Shown one piece after another: positions 1 through 11,372 of a DNA stretch of 64,000 nucleotides. Position numbers and translations under genes: made by a program. Source of the DNA: Siderastrea siderea (taxonomy: Eukaryota; Cnidaria; Anthozoa; Scleractinia; Rhizangiidae); NCBI GenBank assembly GCA_964030785.1, contig OZ034979.1, positions 35,893,984 through 35,957,983 on the forward strand, written 5' to 3'. The notes beneath the pieces are model-generated. The model saw only the letters and a list, made by a program, of their open reading frames with translations. It did no database searches and had not been told where the DNA came from. Every line of letters begins with the position of its first letter. Position 1 is the first letter of the stretch.

Positions 1-800
1 AAGTTAAACGAAAGTGGACATTTTTCTTCATTAGAAATTCTTTGGTTGTTTAAAGCTTATAAGACACGCATAGTTAACAGGAAGGGTAAACAGAGATTCT
101 CAGAGCTCCTCTCACTACCTTCTGTACAGTGCTCTCCAGTTTAAGGACCCAGTATAATTTCATGCCTGTTCTACTACTTTGCCGTTCCTGCAGTCTTGGA
201 GACGTAATGCATCAGACATTTCCAGAAGTGCCCACCCCGAGGCCGACCCCCGGGGCATTAGGATTTTTTGAAAACAAACTGTTAACTGTGCCTCACGGCG
301 GGGACAAGCGAGCTGTTCAAATGACCCGCGGTACAGGTAAAAAATAAGTTGCTTTCTTAGTTTTCAGGCTTACCTTCAATCTAACCAAAGCTAAATCAGG
401 CCACACTAAGTCTCCCCTTAGACAAAGTTAATAACAGATTTATCGTCCTTGCCCGATAAACTTATCACTGAATGAAAGAGACAGCACTGTCACATGAAAA
501 TCACGAGGCTGTCAAATGCTTTGGGTAGACTAATGCTCAACCCCCGTGACGGACAATGAGGAAAAATTGCCCCACTGATGCCCGAAGGGATGGGCACTGC
601 TGGAATTGACTGTTACATAAGATGTTAGTACAAATCAGTACAATGATCACACGAGGTAGTTCTGCTGATTTGTTTGTTTGTTTGTTTAACTTTAGTGTCA
701 AACTAGCCTATAAAGGGCGCTGGAATTCAAATTACACGCCTTTGCCTTATCGCATCCCCGATACGCGTAACCGCAAGAGTGATGCAAACAAAACAGGCTT
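1..800. other. Intergenic, no gene seen
   Basis: Stop-rich AT-rich DNA. Open frames are under 75 codons and look like chance. A short TTTG run lies near 670-690. I see no splice-bounded coding segment. Confidence 0.6.
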
Positions 801-1374
801 TTGTAATAAAAGAATTAATGTAGAATCAAGAATACTTACATAAGTAAAGGGAAACAGGCGTTGGGCTAGTTTTTGCTTGTATATAAGTTGTTTGAGTTTA
901 TTTAAAAACTTGAGATTGACAATTATACTTTCGTGTCAGAAATCATGCCCACATTACACCTATGTAGACATTCTACTAATTGATTTAAATAGCTTTTCGT
1001 GTCAGGAAAAAGTTCACGAATTAGATCGTTCTAAAAGGCTAAGCGAAAGAAACACAAAACATTTTTGCAGCTAAATGAGAAGGATTTCAAGAATCCTTCT
1101 GGTGATCATCAAAGAACAAACATCATTTGGGAAGTTCAGAATAACGAGTTAAATCGTCAGATCAATGTCACAACCACGAATACATTCAACTGTGGGAACT
1201 AACTGACATGAATTACACAAACCAAAAACACTTCAATAACGGTCGATTCTCGAGAGCTCAATAACGGGAAATAGTCAGGACTCTTCTGGCAATGATGCAT
1301 GGAATATTTAATTTATTAAATACGCGCGTACGGGGACTGAAAATCCTGACTGGTCGATAATTCCGAGCAACATA

Positions 1375-2294
1375 CCGTAAATGATCGATTAAGCGCCGCG
1401 GCGCTTATTTAATTTTCCCTGTTAAACGTGCGGCGCTTATTCCAGAGCGGCGCTTATTCAAGAGCGGCGCTTATTTCAACTACCAGGGTCTGGAAGGGTA
1501 TTCTCGGGATCCGGGATTTGACCAAAATACGGTGCGGGATTCGGGAAAACGAAAAATATCTTGACAGGATTCGGGATTTGACTGCTACCAGGGAAGCAGG
1601 ATTCGCCAAAATTTGGGCACGGGATGTGGGATTTGGTTGCCTGTCTGTCGGGAATTCGGGAAATGGTCACGACCCAAATAAAGGTTATAGTGGCAAAAGC
1701 AAATAAAGCAGGCGTGCACAAAATATCAATCGAAAGGGCCAATCTACATCTTAAATTTATTAGCTTTTGCAGAAATTAGTCTTTTTTAATGTATTTTTGG
1801 GAAAGAAAAAGCGAAATTCGGGATAGCGATGAAAAAGTGCGGGATGCGGGATTCTCGAGAAAAAGGAGCGGGAATGCGGGATCAGGACCCTCCTTCCAGA
1901 CCCTGAACTACGGGTAAAACACTGAGGGGAATATAGAGAGAATTCAGTGAGGCGCGTACTAGGTGTGCACAATTTAATATAAAATGCAAGAAAAAGGACA
2001 AATATGTACACCTCGAACTGTTATATGAATCCGGTTTCAAGAGTTTCCCTACCCCCCAGTTAAAACACTAGAACTCACGAGTTGGTCGTGGTCTTATTTA
2101 TCAAACGATAAGGTTTTGATATCTCTTTATATAGAGCGCCGTAACAAAGGTGGGGCGTTTATTTGTAAATACCCAAATTAGCGCCGCAGCGCTTATTCGA
2201 GAGCGGTGCTTATTAAATTATTTTCGGTAAAGGTGCGGCGCTTATTCGAGAGCGGCGCTTATTCGAGTAGCGGCGCTTAATCGATCATTTACGG
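1375..2294. mobile_element. TA-flanked non-autonomous DNA transposon, 920 bp
   Basis: Both ends carry a perfect terminal inverted repeat of about 25 bp, starting CCGTAAATGATCG and ending CGATCATTTACGG. Just inside each end lie several copies of a GCGGCGCTTATT-type subterminal motif. It is flanked by TA on each side (1373-1374 and 2295-2296). The paralogous locus at 5449-5456 lacks the element and shows only the uninterrupted TA-rich target, which fixes the ends to the base. There is no transposase frame. TA duplication is typical of the Tc1/mariner group, but the terminal sequence is not diagnostic. Confidence 0.85.
1484..1905. mobile_element. Nested inverted-repeat element (hAT-like ends)
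   Basis: This element lies inside the TA-flanked transposon. It starts CAGGGTCTGGAAGGG and ends with a near match to its reverse complement (CCTTCCAGACCCTG). It is flanked by the direct repeat AACTAC (1478-1483 and 1906-1911). The interior is a degenerate series of GGGATTCGGGA-like units on both sides of an AT-rich centre. CAGGG ends recall hAT elements, but those usually make 8-bp duplications and I see 6. No coding capacity. Confidence 0.65.
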
Positions 2295-2651
2295 TATATA
2301 TAAACTCAAAGTAAACCGCATAAAACTCAAACTGAAAACTGTAAAAAAAAGACTTGAACTCTGTAAGATGTGGATGATTTTTTGATAGTTTATAACTTAA
2401 ACCCGTACCAAATGAAAACGTACACAATCGCCTTTCGTGGACTTTATAAATTATGACAATTATCTCCCCCAGTCAACTTATGCATAGAGAAATGTTTGCA
2501 CTTGTAGATCAGAAACATCAACACACTTTGCAATCTTTACGACAGCAACCAAACTTAACAACCAATTTCTTTCCTCGTCCAGCTGTTCCTAACCCGCTGG
2601 CGAACGCCAACCTAAACCGGATAACCAACGAGTCCTAACACGCACCTGAGT

Positions 2652-4333
2652 AATCTTTTCCAGCCGATTCCTTCCTGCGTTGTCTTTGCAAATCAAAATC
2701 TACGGTATTTTCGAGGATCCAAAAACTCCGATTAATTCTTCATCCACAGAGATAGCGCAAAACTTGGTTAAGAGCTCGTCAAAACTTGCCTATTTATACA
2801 CTTCGAAGGATTCTACTTTGAATGGCTTTGTGGGCTTGTTGCCAAAAAGTTAACACAACACCACGCCACACTACGCCGAAGTCACTCGACGATTTGTGAC
2901 TATGATCTTTTTTAAAACTCAGTTTAGCTGACATCTCTGACTGAGTTTGGAGCAACACTTCTTGTTTTGTTTTTAGCTGTGCAGATTTGCCCGGACTTGA
3001 CATTGCGTGATTTCGTTTTGGTCCGAAAACATTCCATTATTCTTGCCCTTTTTGCTGATGTCCAAAACTTGAAACTGTAACATCAAGGCAAGTTTTTATC
3101 TTCACTGTGTCTAGCGAACTGTGATGAAAGCTTCTTTCCTGGGGAAACATTCGTACTGGAAATTTGATTATATTGCTTGCTTCTCCTTAGTTACTTCTTG
3201 TCATCTTTGGTTACAACAAACTAGCAGGTTATTAGCTTATATAACTTATGTATAAAGCTTTATCAATTTCAGCCATAATTGCGGTTTGTGTTGCTCTGTC
3301 AGCGTTCTTTGCCTGCTTTTAATAGTCTTACTCGACCGCAAAATAGCACCAGGAATACTTCTAAAATACTTCTCTACTAAAATACTTCTCCTTCGCATTT
3401 TCATCCCATGTCATAAAAAAATAACTTTTCTTTCACATTTAGATTCTGTTGTTTTGAGAAAGGCAACGTTTTTCAGTAACCTGTGAACGGGCGAAAGACA
3501 AACGGGCAAAGCAACGATATATTTTTTTCGAGAAAAATAAAACAAGCAAATATTGCACGAAAATCGTAAATTGTTTCAGTTAACGGAAGTAAAGGTCCGT
3601 GACTGCTGTAACATATTTTTACACTTTGCCGCAACTATTCTGGCTTAGAAAAAAAAGCAAAAAGGAACAGGACTACTGTTATGTAAGAAAACAGAACCTT
3701 GACAATTATAAAATTAATTGACCTTATTTTAAAGCTTACCTTATTCACGGTAAACATTGATACGTCCAGTCTTCAGTTTTACTTCAGTTTTGTTTTTTGC
3801 TTCACCCGTAAAGAACTGAAAAAACCTGGAATATTGAACGGCATTGTTTAAGTTGAAAATAGGCACAATAACTCAAAAGAAGCTATGTTTAAAACTTACC
3901 CTTCTTTCACTTGGAAACAAACTTTGTCACAGATTAAGGCCGGAGTAGGATTCTTGTTTGTTGTGTTGAGAATCGGCAGTTGTCTAATACCAGTTTATCA
4001 AATTTTGCGGGCGGACTTTGACCTCGACCTAGATCACGCACATGTTTTATTCGGAGCGTGGGGCAGAAAACCTGATATCAAGCTCTGTATATATTCGTTT
4101 TCTTTGGCAAAGACCGCAGGAAGTATCTTCATTATCCCGCGGCCTTGCATTTATAAATTTTATTTCAAAGAGGGAAATACACACATAAGTTGGGAAAATT
4201 TGCTTCCACTGCGAGTAAAGATGGAATAAATTGCAACACGCTAGCTAGTGATTTCAAGATGCGTGCAAGTAGGCGGTACCTCGCGTAACCTTGTGTGATC
4301 TTGGGCGCTTTTCACTTAGCCAAATGTTTCCGA
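2652..4333. other. Intergenic, no gene seen
   Basis: No supported gene. A 69-codon frame on the minus strand (2794-3003) and a 114-codon frame on the plus strand (3885-4229) resemble no family I know. The part at 3736-3900 is related to 11760-11910 (see that entry). Confidence 0.55.
3736..3900 (-). repeat. Diverged duplicate D, copy 1 (exon-like)
   Basis: This is similar to 11760-11910. On the minus strand both copies show a TTCAG-type acceptor, a short mostly open segment beginning with a Phe-Gln-Phe motif, and an AATAAG-GTA(A/C)G donor-like end. Copy 1 has an in-frame stop just before the donor. It could be a duplicated exon of a decayed gene or a repeat that mimics one. Confidence 0.4.
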
Positions 4334-4745
4334 CTGAAATTCCGGAAACTTTCTGCATCAATTGAAAGGCTTTTCCGTTCAGGCGAAGAGCCTTGTTCAG
4401 TTTCAGTTTCAAACTTGCAATCTCATTTGGAAATCAAAACCTTGTGCGATGGTGTATGAGGCCAACAAAAGATCGTTGCAATGCCGCTACTTCTTCATGT
4501 GGACAATTTTGACGAGGAAATTAAAACTCTGTCGAGCAACGGAAATGATTTTGACGCTATTTCAATGCCAGTTACTTCTTGCTGTTTTGCCAGGTGGAAA
4601 TTAAATAGTGTGCAAAACTATTTTGAGTTGATAGTCTTTTAAGGAGGCGAGTTTGGAGCGAACTTTCGGATGAATCGCATGAATCCAGAACCACCGCTGA
4701 GCTGCTGACAAGGGGTGTTGCGAAAAGGCAAAATACCCGAACAGA
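4334..4745. repeat. Dispersed repeat A, copy 1
   Basis: 412 bp, nearly identical to 8644-9055. Both start at CTGAAATTCCGGAAACTTT and end at AAATACCCGAACAGA. No coding frame is conserved between the copies beyond chance. Class unknown. Confidence 0.85.
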
Positions 4746-4864
4746 ATAACGGGGAGACGACGATTGACAAGTTTAGTAAAAGTAGTCCCGCATTTGAAAA
4801 GCAATATGCTATCATAAGTCTGGGAAATCGCGTTTTGTTTTTGTTTGTTTGTTTTTTTTTTTTT

Positions 4865-5807
4865 TTGTAATAATAGAATTAATATAGAATCAAGAACACT
4901 TACATAATTAAAGAGAAACAGGCGTTGGGCTAGTTTTTGCGTGTATATAAGTTGTTTGAGTTTATTTAAAAACTGGAGATTGGCAATTATACTTTCGTGT
5001 CAGAAATCATGCCAACATTACACCTGTGTAGACATTCTACTAATTGAATTATGAAAATCAATTTAAATAGCTTTTCGTGTCAGGAAAAATCTCACGAATT
5101 AGATCGTTCTAAAAGGCTAAGCGAAAGAAACACAAAACATTTTTGCAGCTAAATGAGAAGGATTTCAAGAATCCTTCTGGTGATCATCAAAGAACAAACA
5201 TCATTTGGGAAGTTCAGAATAACGAGTTAAATCGTCAGATCAATGTCACAACCACGAATACATTCAACTGTGGGAACTAACTGACATGAATTACACAAAC
5301 CAAAAACACTTCAATAACGGTCGATTCTGGAGAGCTCAATAACGGGAAAGAGTCAGGACTCTTCTGGCAATGATGCATGGAATATTTAATTTATTAAATT
5401 CGCGCGTACGGGGACTGAAAATCCTGACTGGCCGATAATTCCGAGCAACATATATATAACCTCAAAGTAAACCGCATAAAACTCAAACTGAAAACTGTAA
5501 AAAAAAGCCTCGAACTCTGTAAGATGTGGATGATTTTTTGATAGTTTATAACTTAAACCCGTACCAAATGAAAACGTACGCAATCGCCTTTCGTGGACTT
5601 TATAAATTATCACCAATTATCTCCCCTAGTCAGCCTATGCATAAAGCAATGTTTGCACTTGTTGATCAGAAACATCAACACACTTTGTAATCTTTACGAC
5701 AGCAACCAAACTTAACAACCAATTTCTTTCCTCGTCCAGCTGTTCCTAACCCGCTGGCGAAAGCCAGCCTAAACTGAAGGCCAACGAGTCTTAACACGCA
5801 CCTGAGT
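4865..5807. repeat. Dispersed module B+C, copy 2 (empty site)
   Basis: This is the uninterrupted copy of the module seen at 801-2651. At 5449-5456 it shows the intact TA-rich target that is filled in copy 1. It is followed directly by the 3' end of the LINE at about 5808. Confidence 0.8.
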
Positions 5808-6778
5808 CTGTTATTTTTTGTTGAGCTGTCGGAGGAGTTTGTTTTTGAGCAGAAAAGAGTCGTATATCTGTTTAGAGGTGACATCAGAGATAGGGTCAGA
5901 TCCACAGTTTAGTTTAATATATGGTTTGCAAGGGATGGGTTTTATTTCATTTATACGGACAGAAGGTCCAATAATCGTTTTCCAATCCGATGGAAGAGAG
6001 TGAAAGACTCCCATAATAAAGAAACGTTCAGGAGAGATGGGCACATAAGGGTCTTCGTGCAGGAAAAGATTGTTATCCGTAATAAGGTCACCCACCTTTA
6101 CGATTCCTAAGTTAACTAAATCATTTCTGTAGACAGACTTTTTATCAATGCAGATAAACTTATTATTCCAAATGATCTCGTTCATATCATTAAAAGTGAC
6201 AGGCGTACTGCTATTTAAACCTGACCATGCGTCGAAACATTCTTTGTAATATTTAGGGGGCTGAGTTTTTAATTTGACGGTGTCAAAGTTGCAATGCAGA
6301 ACTAGACTCCCACCAACAGGTAAAATACAACTGTTTAAAATCGATTTCCAAGTACTTAGGTAGTCTTCTAAGAATTTCTTTAAACAAATAGCACGTCTAG
6401 CACTGACCATAGACTCGATATCCAGCATCTTCAGCCCGCATTTATCAATATCTGAAATGAGCGCACAGCGCTTAACTTTATCTTTTCCATTCCAAATAAA
6501 GTTGTAGAAGATCGAATTAGCTTCTTTAACAAGGTCATTGGATATTGGAATTACTGATGCTCTGAACAGTAACTTGGGAATTACGAAAGTTTTAATAATT
6601 TGGATTTTGCCCAAAAGAGACAAGTTCCTCCACTTCCACATGTTGATTGATTTTTTAATAGATTTTAATGTTTGTCGGAAATTTAAGTCTGTTTTTCGTC
6701 ATAACCAAAATAAACTCCCAAGATCTTAATAATTTCACAAACCCTATGGTTATCGAAATCCTTCTCGTGTAGAATACT
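5808..6778 (-). pseudogene. L1-like LINE ORF2 fragment, C-terminal part
   Basis: The minus strand reads as the region after the reverse transcriptase of an L1-type non-LTR retrotransposon. An open stretch of 276 codons (6641-5811) includes WRNLSLLGKIQIIK, a hallmark of the L1/Tx1 post-RT segment, then FYNFIWNGKDK, and runs to a natural stop near 5811. One frameshift lies near 6690. With 8262-8643 it forms one broken element, since a 1.47-kb transposon has been inserted between the two pieces. Defective: truncated at its 5' end and frameshifted. Confidence 0.85.
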
Positions 6779-6783
6779 ATTAC

Positions 6784-8256
6784 AAAGGGTTAGGTGGAAA
6801 ACGCGGAGTGCGGAGTGCGGAGTGCGGAGTGTGGAAAATGGGGAGTGTAGAAATTGCGGAGTGTGGAAAATGAGGAGTGCGGAAAACGCGGAGTGTGGAA
6901 AACGCGGAGTGTAGAAAATGCTGAGTGTGGAAAATGCGGAGTGTTAAAGAAAAATATATTAAAAGGTTATAAAAAAGTCAAAAGAAAAAATAAGGTAATA
7001 TCGCCACACGTACTCAATTATATAAGGTATAACACCCTATATAGCTCCCCTGCCCACTGTACAGAACCTGGAAAGGGCAAACTACTCTTAACAAAATGAA
7101 AAGTCACAAATTTTTTTTTTCTTATTTTCAAAATCGCGAAATTAAGTACTCGTAAACACGTCTTTCGAATTCTATACAAATAAAGTACACGTGAAAATTA
7201 ATGAAAATTAATGAATATAAAAAGCTTGTATGGAAAGGGAAATTAAAAAATAATCTTTAATTCCGCTATATTCTTGGTAAGGTCGTTTTAAATGTTTAAT
7301 TAAAGGTGATATCTTCACACGGACACAAGTAACAAGGTATAACACTCTATAAAACTCCTTCATGCATCATTGCATTTTAACGCGCGTAGCATTATTGTGA
7401 ATCAACGATAAAAGCGATGCATGATTGAGTTTCATTCCTAATTCGTACATTATTTTTTTGTAGCTCTGAAAAACAGTAACGAATACTGAGGTAAATAAAA
7501 CAATTCCACGCGTGTAGCATTACTGTTAATTAACGATATTAACAATCAGTCCATGTTCTTTTAGCATTTCCTTCTGGCTTTCATCAAGTGAGTGGTAGGT
7601 GCTGAAGTCGATATGTACACGTCCGTCAAAAAAAGGGTTTTTTGGCATGATATGCGCAGGGCAGGGATGGTAATAGTTACTGGTAAAGTCTGTGCTGTAC
7701 ACCAACGCCCCTGTGTTGTCGTCCCTGCGTGCTTACCGACAGTCGACGTGATTGACCACGATGTTGTGTGGTGGCTGACGAAATTTTTCTGCAAAATTGT
7801 CACCGCATCCGTAGCGGCTTCTTCACACTTTTTTTCTAAACCGGAAACAACTACTATGGCTTAACCGGAAATAAAAACTACACAACTTCATTTATTTCTC
7901 TAGAATTCGAAAGACGTGTTTTACAAGCACTAAATTTCGCGGTTTTGAAAACAACCAACCAAAAAAATTATTTTTTCATTTCGTTAAGAGTACTGTGCTT
8001 TTCCAGGGTCCGCACAGGGGGCATGGGACGGGAAGGAGTTATATTGGGTGTTATACCTACGTGTGGCGATATGACCTTATGTTTTTCTCTTAAGCTTTTT
8101 ATATACTTTTCTTTAACACTCCGCATTTTCCACACTCTGCATTTTCTACACTCCGCATTTTCCACACCCCGCATTTTCCACACCCCGCATTTTCTACACT
8201 CCATATTTTCCACACCCCGCACTCCGCACTCCGCACTCCTCGTTTTCCACTTAACC
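6784..8256. mobile_element. Long-inverted-repeat DNA element inserted in a LINE, 1473 bp
   Basis: Two arms of about 370-400 bp (about 6784-7190 and 7880-8256) are inverted copies of each other. The outer part of each arm is a minisatellite of GGAGTGCGGAGTG and GTGTGGAAAATGC units. The inner part is unique but still matches between arms, for example the shared CGAAAGACGTGTTT. It is flanked by the direct repeat ATTAC (6779-6783 and 8257-8261). Removing it together with one ATTAC rejoins the LINE in frame. No transposase was recognised. The left end carries an extra AAAG compared with the right. Confidence 0.85.
7560..7870. other. Unplaced centre of the long-inverted-repeat element
   Basis: Both strands have open frames of 80-90 codons here. 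On the minus strand another frame reads through PKNPFFDGRVHIDFSTYHS. I do not recognise any as a transposase. It may be a remnant of the parent element's coding region or chance. Confidence 0.3.
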
Positions 8257-8261
8257 ATTAC

Positions 8262-8643
8262 CCAGTGCTAAAATCTCCGTTTTTTCGTGATTCACACGTA
8301 AACCAGAGCATGATCCAAAGGATTCCAGAATAGCAAAGAGGGAAGCATAAGATTCCTTGTCTCGTACAAAACAGGTTATATCATCCGCAAATAAAGAAGT
8401 TTAGTAGTTTCTCCTCCTATTTTAAATCCTTTGATTGAATCGTCATTTCTAATCTTGATAGTTAGAATTTCTAACGCAATGATGAAGAGATACGGTGAAA
8501 GTGGATCGCCTTGGCGGACTCCTCTGCTTAACGTGAAGGGGCCTGTTGTAAAACCATTGTTCATTACACAACTTTTTACATTTTTGTACAATGTTCGAAT
8601 CCACTGAATAAAAGAAGGGCCAAAATTAAACTTGTGTAGTGTT
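8262..8643 (-). pseudogene. L1-like LINE reverse transcriptase fragment
   Basis: The minus strand encodes the RT palm region: FGPSFIQWIRTLYKN, then RGVRQGDPLSPYLF, then (after a frameshift) the catalytic FADD motif and a SGLRVNHEKTE segment. Just after LALGN it is broken by the insertion at 6784-8256, and it continues at 6778 with SILHEK. The element is truncated at its 5' end near 8643, where repeat A copy 2 begins. Confidence 0.88.
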
Positions 8644-9055
8644 CTGAAATTCCGGAAACTTTTTGTATCAATTGAAAGGCTTTTCCGTTCAGGCGAAGAG
8701 CCTTGTTCAGTTTCAGTTTCAAACTTGCAATCTCATTTGGAAATCAAAACCTTGTGTGATGGTGTATGAGGCCAACAAAAGATCGTTGCAATGCCGCTAC
8801 TTCTTCATGTGGACAATTTTGACGAGGAAATTAAAACTTTGTCGAGCAACGGGAATGATTTTGACGCTATTTCAATGCCAGTTACTTCTTGCTGTTTTGC
8901 CAGGTGGAAATTTAATAGTGTACAAAACTATTTTGAGTTGATAGTCCTTTAAGGAGGCGAGTTTGGAGCGAACTTTCAGATGAATCGCATGAATCCAGAG
9001 CCACCGCTGAGCTGCTGACAAGGGGTGTTGAGAAGAGGCAAAATACCCGAACAGA
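8644..9055. repeat. Dispersed repeat A, copy 2
   Basis: 412 bp, nearly identical to 4334-4745 and in the same orientation. It starts exactly where LINE homology stops. Confidence 0.85.
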
Positions 9056-9487
9056 GGCCATTTTAACAGACAAGAAAAGATAAATTAAAACAGCAAAGTT
9101 TACCAGCTGTCCGAGTGACGTTCAATGATAAAACACCGGGATAAAATTCCCACCAAAAAGTTAATGTTTTCTGTCTCAGTTGCGTCCAGAAGAAATAAAA
9201 TTTTATGCAAATGAAACGTTTATTTCCGTTCCTACTGGTTGAAAAGTGGAGAACCTCCGAAGGTCGTCTGACTGTTTTGGGTAAATTTCTAGTAGTTGAG
9301 TGCGTTCTATTTTTTGTTTGGCTAAAAAGCAAGTGCCGGCTTGTCTTTGTCCGAAAACATTCATTGCTCCTTTTGGTGTTTTTTTTTTAAACTAACAATG
9401 ATGTCCGCAGGTTATGTACTTGACCGTTTGCAAGACGCTGAGGCGGCAAATTGTCTGATGCTTAGGTAAATTGCATTTTCACGTTAA
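9056..9487. other. Intergenic, no gene seen
   Basis: No repeat partner within the window and no credible coding frame. Confidence 0.5.
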
Positions 9488-10510
9488 CCCATTGACTCCT
9501 GGAAATTTTGCCAAAAAATGCCTTTTGAAGCGAGACAAGCCGTTTTTAGCTCGCTGTCTAGCCAAAAAGAATCGAGACTGTGCAAAACCTTGTTCACAAG
9601 TCGAGCACTACACTAGCTTTCGTTCCTAAAGGCAAATTACAGCTTTCGAAGTTCGGGCATGCCTTCTCCTTTCTCCGCTTCTTTTGCTTTTCTTTTCCCG
9701 TTTTTTTCTTTTGTTGGGCATTTACTAGGCTTGCTTTCGGTGGGAAAAGGTTTTGAAAAAAGTTCGAGGATCGTGAATTTTTTTTGAAGGAAGTACGAGT
9801 GGGTAGTGGGACAAGATTTTCACTGGAATTTTCAGGACAAAGTTACACGGTTTTTGGCGTTTTTCTCTGGTCTGTTTCGCTAAATCGCGCTCATCTGGGT
9901 ATGGATTGAAAGATCGCATATCCCTGCACAAGTTAGTTGTCAAAGTTGTCTAGGTAACTCGATGCAAGGACCACTTGGACAAACAGTAGCGAGGTGAAGC
10001 CGGATCTTGGTGTAGATCAGGATCAGCAATGTTGAATAAAACAAAAAACCAATTGCAAGGCTGATCGGACAGCTAAGAAGGGTAATTTTATTGCCCAATA
10101 TTTCGATGAGACAAAACTCACCTTCATCAGGGGCTGCAAAAAGCTAAGTAAAAATGGGATGAAATGGTTAAAAGATTTAAAATGATTAAAATGAAAAGAT
10201 TAAATATGATTGGTTGACAAACATAGAAAGCGGAAACGTGACTAACAGCTATTTTTTAAAAATAGAAATAGATTAAGTTTCCTATCTCGTCTGTTTATTC
10301 CGTGGGGTTCAAGAGTCTTGCCCTTCAAAGGGAAGGTGAGTTTTGTCTCACCGAAATATTGGGCAATAAAATTACCCTTCTTAGCTGTCCGATCAGCCTT
10401 GCAATTGGTTTTTTAAAGTTGTCTAGGACCGCTAAAACTGATGACGTCACAAGTGGTACAAGGGGCGTTATTAAACAAGGGCGGTTACTGGCGCTTTAGG
10501 GTTCAATGTG
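9488..10510. mobile_element. TTAA-flanked non-autonomous element, 1023 bp
   Basis: TTAA lies on both sides (9484-9487 and 10511-10514). The ends are related inverted repeats: CCCATTGACTCC on the left and, read inward from the right, CACATTGAACCC. The CCC-start next to TTAA is piggyBac-like. It carries a nested fold-back at 9955-10414. No transposase frame is seen. The termini match imperfectly, so it is an old copy or a chance pairing. Confidence 0.5.
9955..10414. mobile_element. Fold-back element with 82-bp arms
   Basis: Arms at 10043-10124 and 10333-10414 are inverted copies with about one mismatch over 82 bp, and the spacer is about 208 bp. The interval is bracketed by the 13-bp direct repeat AAAGTTGTCTAGG (9942-9954 and 10415-10427), consistent with an insertion that duplicated its target. 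The left arm does not reach the left direct repeat: about 88 bp of unpaired DNA lies between them. Confidence 0.75.
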
Positions 10511-10514
10511 TTAA

Positions 10515-11008
10515 TAATAAACTGAATTGGGCATTCAGAACACGGCGGCATTCTTTATGCGCTGAAAGAGTCGAAACAGCCTTCATACAACAAACCTAGA
10601 CTGTTTCCATTAATACTTTTAATGACCTTGAATTGTTGAGACATACATCCACGCAGTCGATTAAGGCAAAGAGTCATTCAAGTTTGAGTAATCTTTCTTC
10701 ACAAAGGTAATGAACGGCCCTTCCGTTTAAGATTTAATTTTCTGCGTTTCACATACCGGTATATCCTTCTGCGGCATTTTTGCCATAAGCAATGTCTTTT
10801 TGAAGATATTTACAGTAAGCATTGTTGTGAGCACAAATTTGATTGGCTGGTTCGTCCAAGGAACAAATTGTTTAATAGGATACTAGGGTAATGCGTGATC
10901 ACTATGCTTCAATTCTTACAGTACAGCTTCCCATGATTAAGGCTTATCTGTTTTCATTGTCTTTATGAAGCTCGGGGGGGGGGGGGAGGCTACTCAATAA
11001 AGTTTTTT
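10515..11008. other. Intergenic, no gene seen
   Basis: Nothing recognisable. A G-run lies near 10974-10986. Confidence 0.5.
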
Positions 11009-11372
11009 TTGGGGAGGCTCCGTCCGGAGGTTAAACCCTTACCCTTTAATATACTACTTTTCACCAAAATGGTACCTCTTACATATACCTGGAGCAGAAT
11101 TGCACCCCTTTGTTACACCTTAAGGATAAGCCAGCACAATAGAATTTCCTGTAATCGCCACGTTTTTCCCGGCTTTTCAGTCGTTCAGACTCAGTTGCGT
11201 AGTCATTTCTGTCAAAATGTGGCACCCTTTGATATACTTCACTTCGCCATTACTTCCATTTTGCAGCTAATTTTTGTGACCCTTTCATATACTAAAATGT
11301 CAATTTTTCTTATCCTTTAATATACCGCGATCTTAAAGAGGCACCCCTTTCGGGCGGAGCCTCCCAGTATAG
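11009..11372. repeat. Possible inverted-repeat element with GGGAGGCTCCG ends
   Basis: A GGGGAGGCTCCGTCCG-like motif near 11010-11030 recurs inverted near 11350-11372 (CGGGCGGAGCCTCCC). Between them is a loose series of CCCTTT-ATATAC units spaced 40-80 bp apart. The plus-strand 103-codon frame here follows this internal repetition and is not a credible gene. Confidence 0.45.

Larger units (their letters stand above)
801..2651. repeat. Dispersed module B+C, copy 1 (interrupted)
   Basis: Bases 801-1374 plus 2297-2651 match 4865-5807 closely along their whole length. Copy 1 is split at 1375-2294 by a transposon that copy 2 lacks. The right border (after a shared CACCTGAGT) is where copy 2 meets the 3' end of a LINE. 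I see no long reading frame, so the module is probably a mobile or segmentally duplicated sequence of unknown class. Confidence 0.8.
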
